A DNA stretch of 64,000 nt from FEN-1191 sp036490715 (lineage in GTDB: Bacteria; Pseudomonadota; Gammaproteobacteria; Steroidobacterales; Steroidobacteraceae). Below, one piece after another: positions 24,343 to 34,861 of the stretch. The notes below the pieces were generated by a model, which was not told the origin of the DNA, ran no database searches, and worked only from the letters and a program-made list of their open reading frames with translations. The stretch covers positions 1 through 64,000 of the forward strand of contig DASXDL010000041.1 in the NCBI GenBank assembly GCA_036490715.1, written 5' to 3'. The stretch's first letter is position 1, and each line of letters begins with the position of its first letter. A program made the position numbers and the translations under genes.

Positions 24343-25710
24343 TTAAGCCTCGGTCTGGAACAGCCGCTCGACCGCGTCGATGTGGCGCCGGTCGGTCAGG
24401 AAGATGATCACGTGATCTTCGGTCTCGAGCTGGGTGTCGTGGTGCGCCATGATGACGTTGTCGCCGCGCACGATCGCGACGATGCTGGCGCCCGAGGGCA
24501 GCTTGATCTGTTCCAGGCGCCGCCCGACCACCTGCGAGCGCTCCTGGGTGCCGTGCACGATCGCCTCGATGGCTTCGGCCGCGCCGCGCCGCAGCGAGTG
24601 CACGCGCACCACATCGCCGCGGCGCACGTGCGCCAGCAGCGAGCCGATGGTGATGGTCTGCGGCGAGATCACGATGTCGATGCTGTGATTTTCCATCAGC
24701 TCGCCGTACGAGGGCCGGTTGATCAGCGCCATCACGCGCCGCGCCCCCAGGCGCTTGGCCAGCATGGCCGACAGCACGTTGGCTTCCTCGGAATTGGTCA
24801 GGGCGGCGAATACGTCGGCGCTGTCGATGTTCTCCTCGACCAGCAGCTCCTCGTCGGCGGCGTCGCCGTTGAGCACGATGGTGTTCTCGAGCAGCTCGGA
24901 GATGCGGCGCGCACGCCGCGCGTCGCGCTCGATCAGCTTCACCTGATTGCTCTTCTCGAGCGTGCGTGCCAGCCGAAAGCCGATGTTGCCGCCGCCGGCG
25001 ATCACCAGCCGGCGCACCGGGTCCTCGCTGCGGCGCAGTTCCGCCATCACCCGTCGCAGATCGTCCTGGGCGGCGACGAAAAAAATCTCGTCGTTCTCCT
25101 CGACCACGGTGTCGCCGGTGGGCCGTACCAGGCGCTCGTTGCGATAGATTGCGGCTACACGTGCCTCGGTATCCGGCAGGTGCTCACGCAGCGTGCGCAG
25201 CGCGCGCCCGACCAGCAGGCCGTCGCGACGCGCGCGCACTCCGACCAGCTGCACCCGGCCGTCGGCGAAATCCACCACCTGCAGCGCGCCCGGATAGGTC
25301 AGCAGCCGGGCGATGTATTCGGTCACCAGCTGCTCGGGGCTGATCCACACGTCCACCGCCAGTGCGCCGTCGGCAAACAGCGCCGTGCGGGTGGTGTATT
25401 CGGGGGCGCGCACACGCGCGATCTTGGTGGGCGTGCGATACAGCGTGTAGGCGATTTCGCAGGCGACGATGTTGACCTCATCGCTGCTGGTGAGCGCCAC
25501 CAGCACGTCGGTGTCGGCGATGCCGGCCGCTTCCAGTACCGCCGGGTGCGAGCCGTGACCGGCGACCGCGCGGATGTCGAGCCGGTCCTGCAGGTCGCGC
25601 AGCACGTCCTCGTTGGTGTCGATCACCGTGACTTCGTTGGCCGGTTCGCGCGACAGGTGATAGGCCGCCGTGCGGCCGACCTGGCCGGCACCCAGAATCA
25701 GGACCTTCAT
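24343..25710 (-). CDS. trkA: Trk potassium uptake system regulatory subunit TrkA
   Basis: A 455-residue cytoplasmic gating ring protein for TrkH with two RCK_N/RCK_C units. The first NAD-binding motif is ILGAGQVGRTAAYHL (about 4-18) and the second IAGGGNIGFRLARTLE (about 230). It senses nucleotides and opens the channel. It starts 4 bases after the uvrD stop and is followed by trkH, so uvrD-trkA-trkH is probably one transcript. Confidence 0.97.
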   Translation of the reverse strand: MKVLILGAGQVGRTAAYHLSREPANEVTVIDTNEDVLRDLQDRLDIRAVAGHGSHPAVLEAAGIADTDVLVALTSSDEVNIVACEIAYTLYRTPTKIARVRAPEYTTRTALFADGALAVDVWISPEQLVTEYIARLLTYPGALQVVDFADGRVQLVGVRARRDGLLVGRALRTLREHLPDTEARVAAIYRNERLVRPTGDTVVEENDEIFFVAAQDDLRRVMAELRRSEDPVRRLVIAGGGNIGFRLARTLEKSNQVKLIERDARRARRISELLENTIVLNGDAADEELLVEENIDSADVFAALTNSEEANVLSAMLAKRLGARRVMALINRPSYGELMENHSIDIVISPQTITIGSLLAHVRRGDVVRVHSLRRGAAEAIEAIVHGTQERSQVVGRRLEQIKLPSGASIVAIVRGDNVIMAHHDTQLETEDHVIIFLTDRRHIDAVERLFQTEA

Positions 25711-25714
25711 AAAC

Positions 25715-27907
<2,193 letters not shown>

Positions 27908-27964
27908 GGGGGGCGCGAATTCTACCGCACCGGCTCGCGGCGTTGGGCCGCGAACCTGCTGTAA

Positions 27965-28762
27965 CTACCAGCGATTGCGCAGCTCGCGCAGCGCCAGGAA
28001 AACTTCGCGCGGCGACGGATTGTCGCGCACGCTCGGCTGCGCACGCCGCAGCGCGTCGATGACCGAGAGGCTGTCGAGACGAAAGAACACGTTGAATTCC
28101 TGCTCCTCGCCCAGCGTAGTCAGCGGCATGTCGGCCGGCGCAACGCCCTCGCAGCGTTGCAGCAGCGCGCGCGCCGCGGCGTTACCCGGTTCGCGATCGA
28201 GCGTGAACTGCAGGTTGCGCGCCAGATATTCGTGGCCGGGATACAGGCGCGTCGCCGCCGGCAGCTGCGCCAGACAGCCGACAAAGGTTTCGTAAAGCAG
28301 CAGCGGGTCACCGCCGTGGATGCAGTTGCCGGCACCGGCGTTGAACAGCGTATCGCCGGAGAACAGCACCGGCGACTGCGCTGCGCCCTCGGCATACAGG
28401 CACAGGTGCGCGCGCGTGTGACCGGGCGTGTCGAGGCAGCGCAGCTGCACGCTGCGGCCCACGCGCACCACATCACCGCCGTGCAGGCCGTGGGTGACAC
28501 CGCCAATGCGAGCGGCCGCGCCGGCGTGCGCCAGCACCGGCGCGCCGGTGGCTGCAACCATCGCGGCGTTGCCGCCGGTGTGATCGCCGTGCTCGTGGGT
28601 GTTGAAGATCTGGCGGATTTTCCAGCCGAGCTGCTGCGCGCGTTGCAGGCAGGCGGCGGCATTGAGCGGATCCACCGCCACGGCCTCGCCGGTCTCGCCA
28701 CAGGCGATCAGGTAATGGAAGTTTCGGGCGCCGTTCGCCGCCCAGATGCGCTCGATCAACAT
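27965..28762 (-). CDS. gloB: Hydroxyacylglutathione hydrolase (glyoxalase II)
   Basis: A 265-residue metallo-beta-lactamase fold enzyme that hydrolyses S-lactoylglutathione to D-lactate and glutathione, the second step of methylglyoxal detoxification. The binuclear metal motif is NTHEHGDHTGGNAAM. Other ligands lie in CLDTPGHTRAHLCLY, FSGDTLFNAGAGN and LYPGHEY. Length is normal for the family. It is 13 bp downstream of ctaB. Confidence 0.95.
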   Translation of the reverse strand: MLIERIWAANGARNFHYLIACGETGEAVAVDPLNAAACLQRAQQLGWKIRQIFNTHEHGDHTGGNAAMVAATGAPVLAHAGAAARIGGVTHGLHGGDVVRVGRSVQLRCLDTPGHTRAHLCLYAEGAAQSPVLFSGDTLFNAGAGNCIHGGDPLLLYETFVGCLAQLPAATRLYPGHEYLARNLQFTLDREPGNAAARALLQRCEGVAPADMPLTTLGEEQEFNVFFRLDSLSVIDALRRAQPSVRDNPSPREVFLALRELRNRW

Positions 28763-28775
28763 GCGGTCGGTCGCT

Positions 28776-29675
28776 TTAGCCCAGCGTCGTGGGCAGGTAG
28801 TGATCGAGCAGCAGCGCCAGGAACAGCCACATCAGGTAGGTAATCGAGAAACGGAACATGCGCATCGGCAGCTCGTCGCGGCCGCTGCGCTTGAGCTCGA
28901 TCGCCAGCGCCAGGAAGCGCGCGTTCAGCAGCAGTGCCGCGGCCAGATAGATCAGTCCGCTCATGCCGGTCATGTACGGCAGCAGCGTCACGACGCACAG
29001 GATCACGGTGTAGAGCAGCACGTGCAGGCGGGTGAATTCGACCCCGTGCGTGACCGGCAGCATCGGCACGTCGGCGCGCGCATAGTCGTGCCGGCGCGCG
29101 ATCGCCAGCGCCCAGAAGTGCGGCGGCGTCCAGGCGAAGATGATCAGGAACAGCAGCAGCGCCTGGGCGTCGACATGGTTGGTCACCGCGATCCAACCGA
29201 GCACCGGCGGCGCGGCGCCGGCGGCCCCTCCGATCACGATGTTCTGCGGCGTCGCGCGCTTGAGCCAGACGGTGTAGACCACTGCGTAGACGATCAGCGA
29301 GGCGAAGGTCAGCGCGGCGGTCAACACGTTGACGAATGCCACCAGGATCACCATCGAGCTTAGCCCCAGCAGCAGCGCGAACGACAGCGCCTGCACCGGG
29401 GCCAGCTGCCCGGAGGGCAGCGGACGCTTGCGAGTGCGCGCCATGTGCGCATCGATGCGCCGGTCGAGCACGTGATTGATGGCGGCCGCCGAGGCCGCCG
29501 CCAGCGCGATGCCAAGATTGCCGAACAGCAGCGCATCGAGCGGCGGCAGGCCGGGCGAGGCCAGCAGCGTGCCGACGATCGCGGTCAGCACGATCAACGC
29601 CACCACCCGCGGCTTGGTCAGCTCCAGGTAGTGGCGCCAGGTGGCCTCGGCGGCGATGGAATGGGCTTGGCTCAT
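28776..29675 (-). CDS. ctaB: Protoheme IX farnesyltransferase (heme O synthase)
   Basis: A 299-residue membrane prenyltransferase of the UbiA family that converts heme B to heme O. The prenyl-diphosphate binding motif is INHVLDRRIDAHMARTRKRP, and a second motif is LKRATPQNIVIGGAAGAAPP. The ATG at 29675 overlaps the ctaA stop, so ctaA and ctaB are translationally coupled. The frame upstream of this start lies inside ctaA and is not used. Confidence 0.97.
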   Translation of the reverse strand: MSQAHSIAAEATWRHYLELTKPRVVALIVLTAIVGTLLASPGLPPLDALLFGNLGIALAAASAAAINHVLDRRIDAHMARTRKRPLPSGQLAPVQALSFALLLGLSSMVILVAFVNVLTAALTFASLIVYAVVYTVWLKRATPQNIVIGGAAGAAPPVLGWIAVTNHVDAQALLLFLIIFAWTPPHFWALAIARRHDYARADVPMLPVTHGVEFTRLHVLLYTVILCVVTLLPYMTGMSGLIYLAAALLLNARFLALAIELKRSGRDELPMRMFRFSITYLMWLFLALLLDHYLPTTLG

Positions 29676-30679
29676 GCGAAACTGATGCGGGTCGAAGCCG
29701 GCCGCAGCGAGCGGGTGAGGCTCAAGACTGCCAACAATAGCAGGGCGGCGCCCGCATTGTGTGCCGTCGCTAGCCACAGCGGAAAGCCCGCGAGCACCAT
29801 CGAAATGCCGATGCTCAACTGCAGCGCCAGCAGTGCCAGTACCGCCAGCGCGGCGCGGTTCACGGTTCGATCGGCGCGCAGCCCGAGCGCGGTCAACGCC
29901 GCCGCCAGCAGCGCCAGCGTGACCGCCAGCGCGCCGAGCCGGTGGCTCAAGTGGATCGCGGTGCGGGCCGCACTGTTAAGGACGCCGCCGTCGTAGTTGA
30001 TGCCGGCCGACCCGATGAGGCGGTAAGCGGCGTGAAAATCGGTCGGCGGCCACCAGCGCCCTTGGCAGGTGGGGAAGTCGGGGCAGGCGATCGCGGCGTA
30101 GTTGCTGCTGGTCCAGCCGCCGAGTGCGATCTGCAGGCACAGCACGATCAGCCCGGTCAGCGCCAGACGGCGCGCCAGACGGCGCCGGCCGCGCGTATCC
30201 TCCGGCGCCGGTGCCCGCTGGGAGCCCAGGCAAAGCACCAGCCACCACAGCAGCGCCAGGGTGGTGAAGCCGAACAGCAGATGCAGGCTGACGATCAGCG
30301 GTCGCAGCTGCCAGGTCACGGTCATCATGCCCAGAGCCGCCTGCACCACCAGCACCGCCGGCAGCGTCACGACCAGGCCCGGGGGCACGAGCCGTTGCCG
30401 CCGCCACATCACGCCGAGCACCGCGATCAACACGATCAGGCATCCGAGTGTCCCGGCGGCATAGCGGTGCAGCATCTCGCGCCAGGCCTTGCCCGAATTG
30501 AACGCGCCATGGGCATCGCTTGCGGCCCCGAGTGGCGACAGGTGGCCGTAGCAGCCGGGCCAGTCGGGACAGCCGAGGCCAGCATCGCTCAGGCGCACGT
30601 AAGCACCCAGGATGACCACGCCCAGGCACAGCAGGAACGCGGCCAGGGCGATGCGGCGGATCAGGGTGGCGTGATGCAT
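29672..30679 (-). CDS. ctaA: Heme A synthase (COX15/CtaA)
   Basis: A 335-residue eight-helix membrane protein that oxidises heme O to heme A for cytochrome oxidase. The start has GAYVRLSDAGLGCPDWPGCY (about 26-45) and the second half has GGWTSSNYAAIACPDFPTCQ, the repeated family motif. Conserved histidines occur in MLHRYAAG, SLHLLFG and LSHRLGALAV. It overlaps ctaB by 4 bases at its 3' end. Confidence 0.96.
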   Translation of the reverse strand: MHHATLIRRIALAAFLLCLGVVILGAYVRLSDAGLGCPDWPGCYGHLSPLGAASDAHGAFNSGKAWREMLHRYAAGTLGCLIVLIAVLGVMWRRQRLVPPGLVVTLPAVLVVQAALGMMTVTWQLRPLIVSLHLLFGFTTLALLWWLVLCLGSQRAPAPEDTRGRRRLARRLALTGLIVLCLQIALGGWTSSNYAAIACPDFPTCQGRWWPPTDFHAAYRLIGSAGINYDGGVLNSAARTAIHLSHRLGALAVTLALLAAALTALGLRADRTVNRAALAVLALLALQLSIGISMVLAGFPLWLATAHNAGAALLLLAVLSLTRSLRPASTRISFA

Positions 30680-30697
30680 GCGCGGTGTCGGTGGCTA

Positions 30698-31321
30698 TCA
30701 GCCGATGTGCGACAGGCCCAACAGCTGCTTCATATCATCGTGCAAGCCACGCGGCCGGTCATGGGTGTCGTAGCGCATCATCAGGTTGCCCAGAGGATCG
30801 ATGATGAAGAGGGTCGCCGCGCGCTGATCGTCCGGGAACTGCGCCAGCAGCGGCGCCGCCTGCGGTGCATCGGCGCGCAACACGATCAGGCCGGGCTGCT
30901 CGCGCGCCAGGTAATTGGCGTCGCAGCAGTGTGCGGTGACCAGGAATACGCGCTGCAGGCGCGAGGTCTGGTTGCCAAGACCCAGATAGGTCTGGCGCAT
31001 GAAGTAGAGCGCCTGGCGGCAGGCCGCATCGCAGTCGCCGTCACCGATGTATAGCAGCGACCATTTGCCCTGCAGTACCGTCGGCGCCGACATCACTTCC
31101 TGCGCGCCCGGCGCGCTCTGCGTGGCGATGAACTGCGGCAGCAGCAGCGGCGGCAGCGGTCGGGCCGGCCGGATCAGGCTGCCGTGGTTGGTCTGGCCGC
31201 TCGGGCGCCAGTCGAAACCGTAATAAAGCAGAAACGCCAAGCCCAGCGGCAATAGAAACAGCGCTCCGAGCAGCAGCAGCAGCGTGCGGCGCCGCGGCGC
31301 GGCCAGCGTTGCGGTGCTCAC
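30698..31321 (-). CDS. SCO/thioredoxin-like cytochrome oxidase assembly protein
   Basis: A 207-residue protein between surf1 and ctaA, like the uncharacterised gene at the same position in Pseudomonas. An N-terminal membrane helix (LLLLLGALFLLPLGLAFLLY) leads to a thioredoxin-fold domain. SLLYIGDGDCDAACRQALYF carries C-x3-C, reminiscent of SCO copper proteins, and a second pair of cysteines is in TAHCCDANYL. A role in copper or thiol handling during oxidase assembly is inferred. The GTG at 31321 overlaps the surf1 stop as GTGA, which supports this start. Confidence 0.85.
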   Translation of the reverse strand: MSTATLAAPRRRTLLLLLGALFLLPLGLAFLLYYGFDWRPSGQTNHGSLIRPARPLPPLLLPQFIATQSAPGAQEVMSAPTVLQGKWSLLYIGDGDCDAACRQALYFMRQTYLGLGNQTSRLQRVFLVTAHCCDANYLAREQPGLIVLRADAPQAAPLLAQFPDDQRAATLFIIDPLGNLMMRYDTHDRPRGLHDDMKQLLGLSHIG

Positions 31322-32052
31322 GGCGGCCTCCGCTGCAGGTTCATGTAGCCATACAACCCCAGTGCCAGCGCGCCAAAGGCCCACCACTGCAGCGCATACG
31401 ACAGGTGGCGCATGGCCCCCATGCCGCCCACGTGCCAGTCGCGCAGGTAGCCGAGCGGCTGGGACGGATCGAGCAACAGCTGGCGGCTCTGCAGGCTCAG
31501 GGCCAGCGTCGAGGACAGATCCGCCATGGTCGGAAAGCTGGTCAACTTCGGCCACGCCGGTCCCGGTGGCGGTGCGGCATGACCGAGCGCGATGCCGGCG
31601 ACCGGCAGGTCATCCAGCCGCCCGATCGGGGTCTGCCGGCCGGCCTCATCGAGGTGCACATCCGGCAACTGCCGGCGGCTGATGCCGGCCGGGATCCAGC
31701 CGCGATTGACGATCACCGTACGGCCATCGCTCAGGTGCAGCGGTGTCAGGACCTGGTAGCCGGGCCGGCCCTCGTGCGACATGTTGTCGAGCAGGAACTG
31801 GTGATCGCCGTCATAGCGGCCGTCGAGGCGCACCTCGCTGTAGCGCGGCAACGCCGCCGTCGAGCGACCGTCAAGCGTGTTGACGCTGGTGGCACCGCTC
31901 ATGAACTGCTGCTCGAGCGCCTGCCGTTGCTGTCCGCGGTGCCACTGCCAGCGGCCGAGGTAGAAAAACAGCAGCAGCGCGGCCACGGTCAGCGCGGTCA
32001 TGGCCCAGCTCGCGGACCAGCGGCAGCGGCCGATTTCCAGGGTCAGCGGCAC
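31318..32052 (-). CDS. SURF1 family cytochrome c oxidase assembly protein
   Basis: A 244-residue SURF1 protein that aids heme A insertion into cytochrome oxidase subunit I. Two membrane helices flank a periplasmic domain: MTALTVAALLLFFYLGRWQW at the N-terminus, and ALQWWAFGALALGLYGYM at the C-terminus. The block VIVNRGWIPAG is conserved in the family. It is the first gene of the minus-strand run toward trkH and is divergent from the DUF2909 gene. Confidence 0.95.
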   Translation of the reverse strand: MPLTLEIGRCRWSASWAMTALTVAALLLFFYLGRWQWHRGQQRQALEQQFMSGATSVNTLDGRSTAALPRYSEVRLDGRYDGDHQFLLDNMSHEGRPGYQVLTPLHLSDGRTVIVNRGWIPAGISRRQLPDVHLDEAGRQTPIGRLDDLPVAGIALGHAAPPPGPAWPKLTSFPTMADLSSTLALSLQSRQLLLDPSQPLGYLRDWHVGGMGAMRHLSYALQWWAFGALALGLYGYMNLQRRPP

Positions 32053-32117
32053 GTCTAGGCTCCATCGGGGAGGCGCGCATTGTGCAGGCCGGGGCCCTGC
32101 GAGTACATACTGCGAGC

Positions 32118-32330
32118 GTGGACGTCATTCGTATCATGATCTTTGTGCTGCTGGCCGCAATCATCTCCAGCCTCGGCATGGCGCTCTATCACCTGTCCAC
32201 AGGCCGACGGGATTCGCAGAAGATGCTGCGCGCACTGTCGCTGCGCATCGGCCTGTCGATCGGGCTGTTCGTGCTGCTGCTGATCGCCTGGCGGGTCGGA
32301 CTGATCACACCGCGCGGGCTGCCGCCCTGA
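32118..32330 (+). CDS. DUF2909 twin-transmembrane protein
   Basis: A 70-residue protein with two transmembrane helices (about 4-22 and 45-62) separated by a basic loop STGRRDSQKMLRALSLRI. This is the DUF2909 family, found beside surf1 in oxidase clusters. The start is taken as GTG at 32118; an alternative ATG at 32082 would add 12 residues with no hydrophobic character. It is divergent from surf1, as in pseudomonads. Confidence 0.82.
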   Translation: MDVIRIMIFVLLAAIISSLGMALYHLSTGRRDSQKMLRALSLRIGLSIGLFVLLLIAWRVGLITPRGLPP

Positions 32331-32336
32331 AGCGCG

Positions 32337-32687
32337 TTATTCGGTGACCTGAAGGCTGGTCACAAAGTATTCGGTCTCCCCCAGGCACGACGGCAGCCAC
32401 TTGTGCTGGTCGTAGTTCAGCAGCACGCGCTTGCCCAGACTGGCCGTGAGCGCTTTGACCACCGCCGGGTCGCGCACCGTGAAGGCGAATTTCTCGGCCA
32501 CGGTGCCGGGCATCGTCACCATCGCCATCTCGCCTTCCCAGGTCTTGCACAGCACCCCCTTGCGGGAAACCTTCTGCACGAACCCGGCGCGCGCGCCGCT
32601 GGAATAGCTCCAGTGCAGCATCAGCCACAGGTAGCCGGCGAAGCCACCGATCACCAGGATCAGGAAGATGACGATGAATTTTTTCAT
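32337..32687 (-). CDS. Conserved single-helix protein of unknown function
   Basis: A 116-residue protein with an N-terminal membrane helix (FIVIFLILVIGGFAGYLWLM) and a small periplasmic or exposed domain. The region YSSGARAGFVQKVSRKGVLC and the tail GETEYFVTSLQV resemble a widespread, functionally unassigned family that databases have sometimes mislabelled as 6-phosphogluconate dehydrogenase. No known catalytic motif. It is convergent with the DUF2909 gene (6 bp between stops). Confidence 0.78.
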   Translation of the reverse strand: MKKFIVIFLILVIGGFAGYLWLMLHWSYSSGARAGFVQKVSRKGVLCKTWEGEMAMVTMPGTVAEKFAFTVRDPAVVKALTASLGKRVLLNYDQHKWLPSCLGETEYFVTSLQVTE

Positions 32688-32785
32688 GGGCGTTGTTGTT
32701 AGAGGCAGCGGCATTATATGCCGGGCTTAGGCCCGCTGGCGTACACTGACCGGCTCCAAGACCTGCGGATCACAGGGCAACGTTG

Positions 32786-34861
32786 ATGCAGCGTTCCTCA
32801 GCGGCGGCACGGCGCGCCGGCTTGCCGTGGCTACCGAGCGTGCTGCGAGTGTCACTGGCGGCAAGCCTGGGGCTGCTGCCGCCGTGTGCACTGTCCGAGC
32901 CCATCTCCGGCATCGAGCTGCAGTACGCCGATGACGGAGTTCGGCCGCAGGACGACTTCTACCGTCACGTCAACGGCAAATGGCTCGACAGCACGCAGAT
33001 CCCGCTTGACCAGAGCGGTTATGACTCCTGGAACAAGCTCGAAGACGATGCCCACGAGCAGCTGCGCGGCATCATCGAGCAACTGCAGCGCGCGCCGAAC
33101 CGGGGCGATCCGGATCAGCAGAAGATCGCCGATCTGTATGCCAGCTTCATGGACGAGGCCACCCTGGAGCAGCTGGGCTTAAAGCCCCTGGCCAACGAAT
33201 TGGCCACCATCGAGGCGCTGACGTCCCGGCAGCAGATCGCGGCGCTGATGGCGCACTTCAACCGCATCGAGGTCACCGTCCCGTACGTGCCGAGCGTGCA
33301 TCAGGACGCCAAAGATGCCAGCCGCTACGTCTATGACCTGCGACAGGATGGTCTGGGGATGCCTGACCGTGACTACTACCTGCAGGGCAAGCGCGAGCTG
33401 CGCCAGACGCGCACGCTGTATCGACAGCACGTCGAAGACATGCTGCGGCTGGCGGGCGATCCGGCGGCGGCGCGTGAAGCCGCGGACATCGTTGCGCTGG
33501 AGACGAAACTGGCGCGGGCGCAGTGGACGCAGGTGCAGAGCCGCGATCCGGTCAAGACCTACAACCGCTACACGATCGCGCAATTGACCGCTCTGATGCC
33601 CGGCTACGACTGGAGCGCTTACCTGGGCGCTGCCGGGGTGCTCGGCAAGGTCGACTACCTGGTGATCGGACAGCCCAGCTATTTCCGGCAGTTCAACCAG
33701 ATCCTGGCAACGACGCCGCTGCCGGTGTGGCAGAGCTACTTTCGCTGGCATCTGCTGAGCGATTACGCGCGCTTTCTCGATCAGCGCACGGTGACCGAGC
33801 AGTTCTCGTTCTACGGTACCTCGCTGCTGGGCGTGCCGCAGATCCGGCCGCGCTGGCGGCGCGGCGTTGAGCTGGTGGACGACGCGCTCGGCGAAGCCCT
33901 GGGCCGCCTGTATTGCGCCCGCTATTTCCCGCCCGAGTCCAAGGCCCGCATGGACCAGCTGGTGGAGCATCTGATCGCCGCCTTTCGCGCCGACATCGCC
34001 ACGCTCGACTGGATGGGACCGCAGACGCGGCAGCGGGCGCTGGCGAAACTTGCCAAGCTGACGCCCAAGATCGGCTATCCGGAGCACTGGCGCGATTACA
34101 GCCGGCTGCAGATTCGCGCCGACGATCTGGTGGGCAACGTCATGCGCGCACGCGAATTCGACTACCAGCGCAACCTCGACAAGCTCGGCAAGCCGGTGGA
34201 TCGCTCCGAGTGGTTCATGACGCCGCAGACCGTCAACGCTTATCACAATCCGGAGCTGAACGAGATCGTGTTTCCGGCCGCGGTGCTGCAGCCGCCGTTC
34301 TTTGATGCGCGCGCCGACGATGCCGCGAACTACGGCAGTATCGGCGCGGTGATCGGCCACGAGATCAGTCACGCCTTCGACGACAACGGCAGTCAGTACG
34401 ACGGCGATGGCAATCTTTTGGGCACGCCGGGCTGGTTCACCAGCGAGGACTACCGCCGCTTTCGTGCTCGCACGCAGCTGCTGGTGCGCCAGTACGCGGC
34501 GCAGCAGCCGCTGCCGGGCTATCACATCAACGGTCAGCTCACGCTCGGCGAGAACATCGCCGACAACTCCGGCCTGGCGGTCGCGTACAAGGCCTACCGG
34601 CTGTCGCTGCAGGGCCGCGAGGCGCCGGTGATCGACGGCCTGAGCGGCGATCAGCGTTTCTACATGGGTTTTGCCCAGACCTGGCGCGACAAGACGCGCG
34701 ACAATCAGATCATCGTCGACATCAAGACCGACAAGCACTCGCCCAATCGCTATCGAGGCAGCCTGCCGTTGATGAATCAGGCGCCGTTCTACGCCGCCTT
34801 CGAGGTCAAGCCGGGTGACGGCATGTACCTGCCGCCACCACAGCGCGTGAGCCTTTGGTAG
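32786..34861 (+). CDS. M13 family zinc metallopeptidase (neprilysin-like, PepO)
   Basis: A 691-residue exported metalloendopeptidase. An N-terminal signal region ends near CALSEP. The zinc motif is VIGHEISHAFDDNG with H525 and the second ligand Glu in GENIADNSGLAVAYKA near residue 588. The substrate motif NAYHNPELNEIVFPA (normally NAYY) precedes them. Bacterial M13 enzymes degrade short peptides in the periplasm. The first in-frame codon is TTG at 32783, but the ATG at 32786 is preferred. The MFS gene starts within the last codons. Confidence 0.95.
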   Translation: MQRSSAAARRAGLPWLPSVLRVSLAASLGLLPPCALSEPISGIELQYADDGVRPQDDFYRHVNGKWLDSTQIPLDQSGYDSWNKLEDDAHEQLRGIIEQLQRAPNRGDPDQQKIADLYASFMDEATLEQLGLKPLANELATIEALTSRQQIAALMAHFNRIEVTVPYVPSVHQDAKDASRYVYDLRQDGLGMPDRDYYLQGKRELRQTRTLYRQHVEDMLRLAGDPAAAREAADIVALETKLARAQWTQVQSRDPVKTYNRYTIAQLTALMPGYDWSAYLGAAGVLGKVDYLVIGQPSYFRQFNQILATTPLPVWQSYFRWHLLSDYARFLDQRTVTEQFSFYGTSLLGVPQIRPRWRRGVELVDDALGEALGRLYCARYFPPESKARMDQLVEHLIAAFRADIATLDWMGPQTRQRALAKLAKLTPKIGYPEHWRDYSRLQIRADDLVGNVMRAREFDYQRNLDKLGKPVDRSEWFMTPQTVNAYHNPELNEIVFPAAVLQPPFFDARADDAANYGSIGAVIGHEISHAFDDNGSQYDGDGNLLGTPGWFTSEDYRRFRARTQLLVRQYAAQQPLPGYHINGQLTLGENIADNSGLAVAYKAYRLSLQGREAPVIDGLSGDQRFYMGFAQTWRDKTRDNQIIVDIKTDKHSPNRYRGSLPLMNQAPFYAAFEVKPGDGMYLPPPQRVSLW

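Noticed and set aside
24406..24417. GATCACGTGATC palindrome as another parS
   Set aside because: Only the CACGTG core matches; flanking bases do not fit the parS consensus and it lies in trkA coding sequence.
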